A DNA stretch of 12,082 nt from Methanosarcinales archaeon (lineage in GTDB: Archaea; Halobacteriota; Syntropharchaeia; Alkanophagales; Methanospirareceae). The notes beneath the pieces are model-generated. The model worked only from the letters and a program-made list of their open reading frames with translations, had not been told where the DNA came from and ran no database searches. The stretch covers positions 1-12,082 of the forward strand of contig DAOUYX010000031.1 of the NCBI GenBank assembly GCA_030665925.1, given 5' to 3'. This document shows positions 5,031-11,943 of this stretch, one piece after another (the stretch's first letter is position 1; each line of letters opens with the position of its first letter). The translations under genes were made by a program, and so were the position numbers.

Positions 5031-5069
5031 ATGATGCATAAACTGGTGCAAGGTGGTGCAAGAAGGTGA
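5031..5069 (+). promoter_or_regulatory. Possible 12-aa leader ORF coupled to terS; GGTGCAAG repeats
   Basis: ATGATG at 5031 opens a 12-codon ORF (MMHKLVQGGARR) whose TGA (5067-5069) overlaps the GTG start of terS at 5066. It contains two copies of GGTGCAAG (5045-5052 and 5055-5062). Coupled translation could explain how terS, with a GTG start and a weak ribosome-binding site, is initiated. The repeats could instead be operators or part of a packaging site. All of this is inferred from layout. Confidence 0.3.
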
Positions 5070-5545
5070 AAAAAGAAAGTCAATTCCAGCACGATGCTTT
5101 TGAACAGTACTTCCTTCTCGGGGCCGTTCGGTCTCTCTCTAAATTGCACTCGCTCCTAACGGAAACTGCACCACCGGGGAAGAAAGCATTTTCTCTTCGT
5201 ACGCTGAAAGAGTGGTCTCGTGTCAATGATTGGCAACAACGTTGTATCATTCGTGACGCCGAAGTCGCTCGCAAAGTCGAAGAAAAATCTACTGCCGACC
5301 TCGTTTCGGTTAAAGCCAAATTCCTACGTCAGGTTCAGTCGGTTATCGATACTGCATTTGAATCCAATGGCTCACCTAAGATCGTTTGTGATCGCGCCCG
5401 GGACCTCAAAGATCTTATTGATTCCGCTCTCAAGCTTCTCGGTGAAGCTGAGCAGGAACCTATCGCTATAACTTTCAATGTTAAGAAATACTCATCTGAC
5501 GAAAGCAACTCGGGGCCCCAGGGAAAAACGAGGAAACGGAATTAA
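5066..5545 (+). CDS. terS: Terminase small subunit
   Basis: This 159-aa protein has the usual small-terminase layout. An N-terminal helix-turn-helix (about 10-58) contains AFEQYFLLGAVRSLSKLHSLL, then SLRTLKEWSRVNDWQQR, the '.S..TLk.WS..f.WqeR' signature of phage terminase small subunits. A long charged helix (62-95, RDAEVARKVEEKSTADLVS and so on) suits ring oligomerisation, and a polar basic tail ends in GKTRKRN. It would recognise viral DNA and regulate the large subunit during packaging. The start is GTG 5066: no in-frame ATG exists between the upstream stop at 5039 and the HTH. It lies 13 nt before terL, so the two are surely co-transcribed. Confidence 0.85.
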   Translation: MKKESQFQHDAFEQYFLLGAVRSLSKLHSLLTETAPPGKKAFSLRTLKEWSRVNDWQQRCIIRDAEVARKVEEKSTADLVSVKAKFLRQVQSVIDTAFESNGSPKIVCDRARDLKDLIDSALKLLGEAEQEPIAITFNVKKYSSDESNSGPQGKTRKRN

Positions 5546-5558
5546 GTGAAGGCAATGA

Positions 5559-6782
5559 ATGAAACAGATAGATCGTGACTGGAATTTGTCAGAACCTCAA
5601 TTCGATTTCTTCACGGATTCCTCTAAGTTCAAAGCCTTCCTTTCCGCTCGCGGCGCAGGTAAAACATCTGTCGGTTGGATGAACTGCCTCCGCTTCTCTG
5701 CGGAGTTCCCCGGTTCTCGTGGTGTTATTGTCGCCCCTTCTTTTCCGCTTATTGATGATGTTATTCTTCCGGAAATGGATGATTGGATTCCTAAAGAATT
5801 CATCCTCAAGGATAATCGATTCAAGCATAATCTATTCTTCGATAACGGCTCGGTCATTATGTTTAGGTCCGCTGACAACATGCGGCATATTCAGCGGCTA
5901 CGTGGGTTATCTATCTCATGGTTCTGGATTGATGAAGCAACTCTCACGCCACAAGTACTTTGGGATGTTCTTCTCGGAGGTCTTCGTCAAAAAGGATTCA
6001 AACGTCAAGCTTGGATTACTGGCACGCCCAAACCCAATTCGTGGGTTAAGAGATTGTTCATGGATAAATTAACACGGATATCTAATTCTTTCGCACTCAC
6101 TGATGTTCCTATCGAGTCTAATCGGTTCCTCCCGCCTGATTATGTATCTTCGCTCCGTAGTCAATATACTGGCAGGTTCGCTGCTCAAGAACTTGACGGC
6201 CTGTTTGTTGAGTTTGAAGGGTTGGTGTATCCGGATTTTAGTCATCGGCACATACTCGCCCCGGATTCTCCGTTCCTTAAGCCCCCGTTCCAGCGTATGA
6301 TTTACGCTATCGATTGGGGCTTTCGCAATCCATGCTGCCTGCTCGCTATCGGGTTCAAGAATAATCATCCTATTGTCATCCAGGAGTTCTATCGTACCCA
6401 CGTTATTGATGATAAACTTATTGATATAGCGAAGTCGTGGCGTGATCAGTTCGGTCCTGGTCCTATTTACTGCGATCCCTCTCAACCTGACTCAATCGCC
6501 AAGTTCCGCATTGCCGGCTTGGATGCGCATGCTGCTAAGAACCCGGTCGTCCCCGGCATCAAAACGGTAACCTCGTTTCTGCTGTCTCTTGATAAACAAC
6601 TTTATGTTTCTCCTTTCTGTCAAAACCTTATCAGTGAGTTTTATTCATACTGCTATTCTGAGAACTCGGATATGCCGATCAAAGTCAATGATCACGCTGT
6701 CGATACACTTCGCTATGGTTTGCATTCTTTCCAACCAATTCAGCCGTTCTACCATTCGATCTTACGCAAACCTGATCAATAG
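5559..6782 (+). CDS. terL: Terminase large subunit (ATPase and nuclease)
   Basis: This 407-aa protein is complete. The Walker A-like motif is SARGAGKT (29-36), Walker B is WFWIDEA (121-127, Asp125 and Glu126), and the coupling motif is ITGTP (153-157). The C-terminal RNase H-like nuclease has acidic residues at AIDWG (Asp252), YCDPSQPDS (Asp306) and VNDHAVDTLRY (Asp378 or Asp382). It is the packaging motor: it translocates DNA into the procapsid through the portal and cuts concatemers. ATG 5559 is used because the ATG at 5555 hits a stop within eight codons; AAGG at 5548-5551 is the likely ribosome-binding site. Its length is normal to slightly short for the family. Its 3' end overlaps the convergent minus-strand gene by seven nt. 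The portal lies 1.4 kb downstream instead of adjacent, with a repeat-bounded insertion between. Confidence 0.95.
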   Translation: MKQIDRDWNLSEPQFDFFTDSSKFKAFLSARGAGKTSVGWMNCLRFSAEFPGSRGVIVAPSFPLIDDVILPEMDDWIPKEFILKDNRFKHNLFFDNGSVIMFRSADNMRHIQRLRGLSISWFWIDEATLTPQVLWDVLLGGLRQKGFKRQAWITGTPKPNSWVKRLFMDKLTRISNSFALTDVPIESNRFLPPDYVSSLRSQYTGRFAAQELDGLFVEFEGLVYPDFSHRHILAPDSPFLKPPFQRMIYAIDWGFRNPCCLLAIGFKNNHPIVIQEFYRTHVIDDKLIDIAKSWRDQFGPGPIYCDPSQPDSIAKFRIAGLDAHAAKNPVVPGIKTVTSFLLSLDKQLYVSPFCQNLISEFYSYCYSENSDMPIKVNDHAVDTLRYGLHSFQPIQPFYHSILRKPDQ

Positions 6783-7432
6783 TCCAAATTCAAATCAGAT
6801 GTGTGAATATCTGCAAATTGTTCGAATGAAACCCCTTTCGCTTTTATGTGGTGCCCGGGACTGTTGCAGTCTTTTTCCAATTGCACTACTTCCATGAATA
6901 AATCCGGGTGCGTTCTCCACAATCGCCTTGCATCTGCTTTCGTGATATATGGGCAAAAATAGCATCCGCTTCTGGGCGGCTCTCGCAAACCACTGGACCT
7001 GATAAGCGCTTTACATCCATCTCTCGTTATCCCTGCTTCGATTAGCGGGTATTTGTTTTTGATGCTTTTCGTTCCACTTTCTCTTGTTCTCTTTTCTTCT
7101 CCCTTGCTCATGCCGATGTACATAATGCACGGCTTTTTGATGTACCTGTTTATCGGCCTCAACTTGAAATGGTCCGTGCAAAATCGGCGTTGCATCACCG
7201 GGATTATGTGATATTTATAGCAGTATTCTATTATTGTTTTGCATCCTGCCTCATTCGGGATTAGTTCCCTTATTTCATAGCCTTCCCCTCTTAGGTACTC
7301 CACGTATTCATACGTCTCTGGCCAATCGCCTCTGTGATTCACGAAGATCGCCTCAAACTTCTCTCCCTTTTCCTCAAGATGAATCAGTAGGGCTGTCGAA
7401 TTCACGCCTCCTCCAAATGATAAGTACTTCAT
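6776..7432 (-). CDS. PAPS-reductase-family PP-loop protein with four conserved Cys
   Basis: This 218-aa protein belongs to the adenine nucleotide alpha-hydrolase (PP-loop) fold. Residues 4-14 (LSFGGGVNSTA) form the phosphate-binding loop, followed by FEAIFVNHRGDWPETYEYV, the typical strand and acidic helix of phage PAPS reductase-like proteins. Cysteines in RRFCTDHFK (85), DGC (140) and SGCYFCP (157, 160), with the RxCT..fK.rPi motif, define a subfamily that may bind zinc or an Fe-S cluster. True sulfate assimilation is unlikely. Phage members are linked by speculation to nucleotide or nucleic-acid thiolation and DNA modification. ATG 7432 has no Shine-Dalgarno, but an AT-rich ATTAATTA box lies about 30 nt upstream, so a short or absent leader is likely. 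It faces terL, overlapping by seven nt. Confidence 0.85.
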   Translation of the reverse strand: MKYLSFGGGVNSTALLIHLEEKGEKFEAIFVNHRGDWPETYEYVEYLRGEGYEIRELIPNEAGCKTIIEYCYKYHIIPVMQRRFCTDHFKLRPINRYIKKPCIMYIGMSKGEEKRTRESGTKSIKNKYPLIEAGITRDGCKALIRSSGLREPPRSGCYFCPYITKADARRLWRTHPDLFMEVVQLEKDCNSPGHHIKAKGVSFEQFADIHTSDLNLDY

Positions 7433-7490
7433 TATTAAGCATATGGGCGCATCCTCTAATTAATCATCCTACAAATCAAAGTCAAGGTAA

Positions 7491-7593
7491 CTGGTCCACA
7501 AAGCCTTCCCGCTCTCGTGGTATGGCGGATAAACCTTTCCTTTGGTTTCCCTGTGAGCGCAAAGCTTTATTCCGCCACCGGCTTTGTTTTGGT
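7491..7593 (+). repeat. Folded direct repeat element, copy 2
   Basis: This is the second copy of the 3969-4062 element. The core at 7522-7581 matches with only loop changes. The outer stem is ACAAAGCC (7498-7505) with GGCTTTGT (7580-7587), perfectly paired. Where copy 1 has G opposite C, this copy has A opposite T, so pairing is kept while sequence changes. The inner stem TGGCGGATAAA / TTTATTCCGCCA is unchanged. The left arm is longer by a few nt (CCCGCTCTCGTGG). Three AATGGCACC motifs begin only ten nt downstream. Confidence 0.65.
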
Positions 7594-7603
7594 TATATAC
7601 GTA

Positions 7604-7637
7604 AATGGCACCAATGGCACCGGGCGTAAATGGCACC
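7604..7637. repeat. Iterated AATGGCACC motifs, cluster 2 (three copies)
   Basis: Exact AATGGCACC nonamers lie at 7604-7612, 7613-7621 and 7629-7637, the last two separated by GGGCGTA. The motif and its GGGCG flank match the cluster at 4471-4565. Being placed right after both folded elements suggests one composite unit. Confidence 0.6.
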
Positions 7638-7739
7638 GGTCTTATTCTTTTTCCTTTCCCTCAATTTCTGCATATCCCTATTATGCATATTCTCCCTTGC
7701 TTGCACCACCCCTCATCTATGCCGTGGGCTGGCAAAAAG
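7638..7739. other. Short gene-free stretch
   Basis: The stretch is pyrimidine-rich (CTTTTTCCTTTCCCTC, then CTCCCTTGCTTGCACCACCCC). Frames through it are open, but they lack a ribosome-binding site and protein-like composition. I see no defined element. Confidence 0.4.
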
Positions 7740-7840
7740 GGTATCACCCCCTTGCCTTGTTCATGGTATATGGAGGTATCACCCCATTACCTTTTTCATG
7801 TGTATGGGGGGGTATACCTCTTTGCCTTGTGTTGGTAAGA
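7740..7840. repeat. Three 35-36 nt direct repeats (GGTATCACCCC type)
   Basis: Units begin at 7740, 7775 and 7811. They share GGTATCACCCC or GGTATACCTC followed by TTGCCTTGTTCATG-like sequence and a G-rich end. The period is 35 then 36 nt. The third unit starts with the palindrome GGTATACC. With no unique spacers, this is not a CRISPR array. Operator or iteron repeats are more likely. Confidence 0.5.
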
Positions 7841-7875
7841 GGCATTTTGTGTGGCATTTGTGTGGCATTTTGTGT
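7841..7875. repeat. Three 11-12 nt tandem repeats (GGCATTTTGTGT)
   Basis: GGCATTTTGTGT (7841-7852), GGCATTTGTGT (7853-7863) and GGCATTTTGTGT (7864-7875) sit head to tail directly after the 35-nt repeats. A period near one DNA turn would place bound proteins on one face of the helix. Confidence 0.55.
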
Positions 7876-8096
7876 GGGTATAAAGGGCACAATTATACAT
7901 GTTTTATACACCTATAAATGCATACTTTGGGTGTATTTGTGGCTATGTTTATGGATATATTCACCCATAAGTCCCCCCACCCAGCCTCTTCCGAAGGCGC
8001 CCGAAAAAAATATTTCAAATCGTCTTGTCAGTCTTGACTTTTCGCGAAAAAAAAAATCTGAAAAAATAATCCGACTTGGGGGCCCCATCGGAATAA
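7876..8096. other. AT-rich non-coding stretch
   Basis: No gene is recognised. Several TATA-like sequences occur (GGGTATAAAGGG near 7875-7886, CCTATAAATG near 7911-7920). There is also a small inverted repeat GTCA-GTCT-TGAC (8028-8039) and a 12-bp palindrome TTTTCGCGAAAA (8039-8050) followed by an A tract. It could be an upstream regulatory or replication region. Confidence 0.35.
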
Positions 8097-8097
8097 A

Positions 8098-8217
8098 AAA
8101 TGGAAAAAGTTATTGGACGTATGACATTCTCCAGAATGTCATTTGATTTTTGTATGACAATTAGTTTATGACATTCTCCAGAATGTCATTTGAATAAATG
8201 GAAAAAGTTATTTATAT
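8098..8217 (+). promoter_or_regulatory. Portal operon promoter with two identical palindromic operators
   Basis: Two identical palindromes, ATGACATTCT-CC-AGAATGTCAT, lie at 8121-8142 and 8168-8189, 47 bp apart. Both are followed by TTTGA. The sequence TGGAAAAAGTTATT occurs on both outer sides (8101-8114 and 8199-8212). The downstream copy includes a BRE-like GAAAAAG (8201-8207) and a TATA box TTATTTATAT (8208-8217) centred 26 nt before ATG 8239, so the transcript should be leaderless. A dimeric regulator bound at the palindromes could activate or repress the late operon. Confidence 0.7.
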
Positions 8218-8238
8218 GATGCCCTTTTCTCTTTCATC

Positions 8239-9819
8239 ATGCGCAAATTATTAAGCAAGATCACATCAGCCATTTCACGACCAACACCAACTGTGCATTC
8301 TGTCGCGAGCACCGATGAAGATGTACTGCGTAAATTCTCAGTTTCAAAAGACGATTTGTTTTTGGCGTTCCAATCTTCGTGGATTCTAAATCGTGCAATT
8401 AGATTCAGAGCAGACCTAATTGTCGCTCGAGGATTCCATCTTGAATATCCAGATGAAAAGTCAAAAGAGATAATTGCACGGTTTTTAAAAAACGTTAAGC
8501 GGAACTCGCCACATCATTTCGATCTTAATAGTATTTTAAGGTTTTCTTGTATCGATACCGACTGGTCGGGCGATGGATTTTTACAGCTTGTTCCGAACGC
8601 AAAGAAAACAAAAATCGTTAAGCTGCATCCGTTACATCCACTTTATACCGATTACCAAAGAGAAACTAACCAAACGATCAAGATGGATTCTTATGGGGAG
8701 CCGAGTGGGTTCACGTATATCCCGGAAAAGGCTTCGCTAAAAGAAATTACATTGGGGCGAGATGAAGTTGCACATCTCCTTTTCGAAAAAGTTGGTGATG
8801 CACTTCTGGGAACATCCTTAATCCTTTCGGTTTTTCGTTCAATTGAACGTCTTACCAATATCGATTGGGCAATTGCTCAAGCTCTATACAAGCATGGGCT
8901 TCCAACTCGCAACATCTCCGTTGGTGATGCAAATCACGAACCCACGGCAGATGACATCGAAAAAGTAGCAAATGATGTAGCAGGTATCGATTCAGCCGCC
9001 GAATATACACATCCGTACTGGCAAGAAGTTTCAACTATCGATCCAAAATGGCCCTCAAAGGTTGAAGAAATACCAAAATACTTTGTTCAACACGTTGTGA
9101 CGGCATCTGGAATACCTCATCATATTCTGCTGGGCGAAGAAAGAGCAGGTACGAAAGCAACTGCGGAATCATTGCAGCGCGCACTCGCTCTTATGCTCGA
9201 TCCACTTCAGCTTCGCTTGAAATCACTTGTAGAAGATCAAATCTTTAGATACGTACTCGATTTCGAAGATTGCGATTCGGACGTTTCGCTTATATGGCAT
9301 GAACCTGTTCCGGAACCTTCACTTCCTCTTGCAGATAAGGTTGTGGATTTAGCGAATACGTTCATCGAAGGGCGACCCCTGCTTACGTGGGCGGAAGCTC
9401 GTAACATGTTAAAACTCTCGACGTCAAAAGAAGCGGTTGAATTAGATGTTAATATGGAGAGTTATTGGGGGCTTCCTCTTGTTGCTCCACATGCACTTCT
9501 CATCTGGCAAGGACGTAAAAAAGCTATCGTCAAAAGTAAGGAGTTCTTTGCGCATATTGGCGAGCCTTTGTATCTACTCCAAAACCAAGTTTGTTATGGC
9601 ATCATCCGTTTAGATTCACCCACTGAAATATCATTAAAAGAGTTCAATGAGTTAGCCCCGAAACATATGGTAAGCGAAGAAGAGCGGAAAGAATGGTGGC
9701 TTAGTTACGATAAGTTGTTTTTTTATCACATTATTATTGATAAGCGATTCAATCCGCCTCGTGATGCGGTGTATGATCCACATGCGCAAGTGTTTGTTTC
9801 AGAGGTGAAGCTGAAATGA
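8239..9819 (+). CDS. Portal protein with C-terminal ASCH-like domain
   Basis: This 526-aa protein has two parts. Residues 1 to about 410 are a phage portal protein: WILNRAIRFRADLIVARGF (48-66), a glycine-containing SGDGFLQLVPN segment (110-120), HLLFEKVGDALLGTSLI (179-195), then SGIPHHILLGEERAGTKATAE (290-310) and a long stem helix. This PHxLLG...G...AE...R pattern is typical of portals. Residues 415-525 (HALLIWQGRKKAIVKSKEF, EPLYLLQNQVCYGIIRL, then helix EEERKEWW) look like an ASCH/PUA-like fold, which binds RNA or modified bases. The portal forms the dodecameric DNA gate. There is no Shine-Dalgarno; the upstream TATA distance supports leaderless translation from ATG 8239. It heads the late operon. 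Confidence 0.9.
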   Translation: MRKLLSKITSAISRPTPTVHSVASTDEDVLRKFSVSKDDLFLAFQSSWILNRAIRFRADLIVARGFHLEYPDEKSKEIIARFLKNVKRNSPHHFDLNSILRFSCIDTDWSGDGFLQLVPNAKKTKIVKLHPLHPLYTDYQRETNQTIKMDSYGEPSGFTYIPEKASLKEITLGRDEVAHLLFEKVGDALLGTSLILSVFRSIERLTNIDWAIAQALYKHGLPTRNISVGDANHEPTADDIEKVANDVAGIDSAAEYTHPYWQEVSTIDPKWPSKVEEIPKYFVQHVVTASGIPHHILLGEERAGTKATAESLQRALALMLDPLQLRLKSLVEDQIFRYVLDFEDCDSDVSLIWHEPVPEPSLPLADKVVDLANTFIEGRPLLTWAEARNMLKLSTSKEAVELDVNMESYWGLPLVAPHALLIWQGRKKAIVKSKEFFAHIGEPLYLLQNQVCYGIIRLDSPTEISLKEFNELAPKHMVSEEERKEWWLSYDKLFFYHIIIDKRFNPPRDAVYDPHAQVFVSEVKLK

Positions 9820-9841
9820 TACTTATCATGCTATCGCAAAA

Positions 9842-11632
9842 ATGAAAATTACGCAAATAGTGAAAGGGGAAGTAGTAAAGGAAGAAGAGCGTGAGTTTGC
9901 TTTTTCTCATCATTCTCTTAACCAAATTGAGATGCATATTTGCAACTCTGAAGCCGCAAGCTATTCCATGGCCCAACTAATTCAGGATGTTGCATCCTAT
10001 GACCCAAGCACAGCGAATAACGCGCAATTAGCAGATGATATGCGGATTTGCTTTGCATGGTACTCCACGATAAAGGAGGGATTCTCAGACGTTAAAGAGC
10101 GTGTGAAAAAGTTCAAATTCGGTGAACATGATGTTATTCGTCTTGCCAAGGCAATCTACAGCGAAATAGAAAAGCGAAAGCGAGCAGGCAAGATGAAACA
10201 CGAATGGAATGTAGAAAGCATGAAGAAACATTCGAAAGTGCTCTTTGACATCATCAATAAAGGTCAAGCGCTCCAAACGCCACTTCTAACGAAAGAAAAT
10301 GAAGTGGTGAATAGTAATATATCTACCGAACTGCTTGAAGTTCATCCTGAGGGCATGACAGTGCATACTTCTCAGTCTCCTGATGATGATATGGATAATG
10401 ATATGGATAACGTTATGGATGATATAGTCCAATTCATAAAGAAAGAAGGGACATTACCTATTCATCCTGGCAGCACATCTGATACGTATGAACCACTTGA
10501 GCTCAGTAAATTCTTGGATAAGTGGAATTCTTTTATTTTCAAAAAGCCGTTCATATCTCTCGTCGGTTCACTTGCCAACTGGAAGCGAACCGAGGGTGAC
10601 ATAGATATTCTGATAAAAGCACATGATCCATCTCCGCTAGTAGAAGCGTTAGATAAAGCAATATCAAAATGCATTCAAATCGGCGAAGAGCAGATGGCGG
10701 ATGTGCTTATTCAGGTGAGTCAATTTATCTGCACTGATTCATTATTCCTTGCTGCACAGTGGCGAATCGAAAGAGCATTCCCAGAATGGTCAGGCAGATT
10801 ACAAATCTTAGATGATTCCTTCTCCGGACCCTTTACTAATTTTGTCGATCTTGCGGATTTGGTTGCGGTATCTCGTGAAGAAAAGGTGAGAGAAGAAATG
10901 GCGCAATTGAAAAAGCTAAAGCTTTTTACGTGGTTCCCTATGCTGAAACCTCTTCACGGGCGTAAGAAAGAGGAAATCTATTCTGTCGATTCTGTCATTG
11001 AAACCATCAAATCGCTGAAGGATGACTGGTTTGAAACCGGGATTTATGTTGAAAAGAAATTCGATGGCGTTCATGCACAGGCTCATGTTGCAAAGGATTA
11101 TGAATCAGGTAAAGTAGCCAGGCTTATCACAGAGGATGGCACTGTCATTACAAAGAACTGTCCTACCCTCCGCAATGAACTTCGTAAACTATCAGGAGAG
11201 TTTATCAATTGTGGCGAATTGGAATTATGGAAAGATGGCAAACATCAGCCTCGTGCCGATTGCGCAGGCGTGTTGAATTCTAAAGAAGTTCATCCAGATG
11301 AGAAATATTTAAGGTTTAACATCTTTGATAAGCTTTGGCATAAAGGCAAAGACATCCATGATTTACCATTTTCTGAACGTATTAAACGCCTTGATCAAAT
11401 CGCCAATACTGATCATGTGAAGAAGACTAAGCGGACGTTATGCCATAGCGAAGCGGAAGTAAGAAAAGCGATTGAAAAGGTATCAAAAGAAGAAGGATCT
11501 GAGGGTGCTTATTTGAAGAAGGCTGATTTTATCTATGAACTCGATGGCAAAACTCTTAACAATATCAAATTCAAGAATGAACTTAGTTGCGAAGTCCAAA
11601 TTGTCAAAGTAAATATAGTAAAAGAAAGATGA
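9842..11632 (+). CDS. Pol-beta-like nucleotidyltransferase fused to ATP-dependent DNA ligase adenylation domain
   Basis: This 596-aa protein has three parts. Residues 1-200 are helical and unassigned, ending in a DMDN repeat linker (182-192). Residues about 215-345 resemble a polymerase-beta nucleotidyltransferase: LVGSLANWK with GDIDILI (252-258, Asp253 and Asp255) gives the GS...DxD signature. Residues about 360-590 carry ATP-ligase motifs: I, EKKFDG (404-409, adenylated Lys406); III, CGELELW (458-463); IIIa, LRFNIFD (490-496); IV, SEGAYLKK (553-560); V, IKFKNE (575-580). The protein stops just after motif V, so the OB-fold with motif VI is missing; the partial gene at 11930 may supply it. 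End repair of DNA or RNA is likely chemistry, and placement after the portal suggests a packaging or particle link. The stop overlaps the next start as ATGA. Confidence 0.85.
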   Translation: MKITQIVKGEVVKEEEREFAFSHHSLNQIEMHICNSEAASYSMAQLIQDVASYDPSTANNAQLADDMRICFAWYSTIKEGFSDVKERVKKFKFGEHDVIRLAKAIYSEIEKRKRAGKMKHEWNVESMKKHSKVLFDIINKGQALQTPLLTKENEVVNSNISTELLEVHPEGMTVHTSQSPDDDMDNDMDNVMDDIVQFIKKEGTLPIHPGSTSDTYEPLELSKFLDKWNSFIFKKPFISLVGSLANWKRTEGDIDILIKAHDPSPLVEALDKAISKCIQIGEEQMADVLIQVSQFICTDSLFLAAQWRIERAFPEWSGRLQILDDSFSGPFTNFVDLADLVAVSREEKVREEMAQLKKLKLFTWFPMLKPLHGRKKEEIYSVDSVIETIKSLKDDWFETGIYVEKKFDGVHAQAHVAKDYESGKVARLITEDGTVITKNCPTLRNELRKLSGEFINCGELELWKDGKHQPRADCAGVLNSKEVHPDEKYLRFNIFDKLWHKGKDIHDLPFSERIKRLDQIANTDHVKKTKRTLCHSEAEVRKAIEKVSKEEGSEGAYLKKADFIYELDGKTLNNIKFKNELSCEVQIVKVNIVKER

Positions 11633-11943
11633 AAAAAATAATAGCAGCTGAAAACATGTCAATTCTGGATGTTCTATCCGAACAACCAGCCATAGGAATC
11701 TATGCTTGGAGTTCAGAAAGTTTCAAGAATTATATGGACTCAGTAAAAATTGACGGTTCGCCTGTTGGTGAATGGCGTAAAGCGCATCCCAAAAGCAAAG
11801 ATCATGATTTTCTGAGTATACTCCTGCCCTGTGGCTGCTCCAAAAAGTTCAACGACAAAAAAGATATTCCGTTCAAATCTATAAAATGCAAGCATGGAAA
11901 CTATTTCATCAAAATAGGTGATGATCCTGATGACAACGTATAA
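11629..11943 (+). CDS. Small zinc-binding protein (CxC ... CxH)
   Basis: The ATG at 11629 overlaps the ligase stop (ATGA) and is preferred over an upstream in-frame start within the ligase gene. The 104-aa protein has an N-terminal part (MKKIIAAENMSILDVLSEQ) followed by IYAWSSESFKNYM. Its C-terminal part carries LPCGCSKKF (81-89) and KCKHGNYFIKIG (100 onwards by pattern), together a CxC...CxH set able to hold one zinc ion. Pairs of CxC and CxHG motifs in short viral proteins suggest a nucleic-acid or protein docking knuckle. It is wedged between the ligase adenylation gene and the putative OB-domain gene and overlaps the latter by 14 nt, so the three may form one complex. The exact family is not recognised. 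Confidence 0.75.
   Translation: MKKIIAAENMSILDVLSEQPAIGIYAWSSESFKNYMDSVKIDGSPVGEWRKAHPKSKDHDFLSILLPCGCSKKFNDKKDIPFKSIKCKHGNYFIKIGDDPDDNV

Noticed and set aside
5719..6485. Other ORFs over 100 aa within terL in alternative frames, both strands
   Set aside because: The terL frame contains all packaging motifs across this region, so the alternatives are shadows.
3740..7875. CRISPR array in one of the repeat zones
   Set aside because: The repeats are degenerate or contiguous, with only three units and no unique spacers of uniform length. No cas gene is present.
7517..8146. 209-aa ORF on the + strand through the repeat zone
   Set aside because: It runs across the folded element, iterons and tandem repeats. 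The product is low-complexity and hydrophobic (GGI-PLP-type repeats), and no ribosome-binding site is visible.
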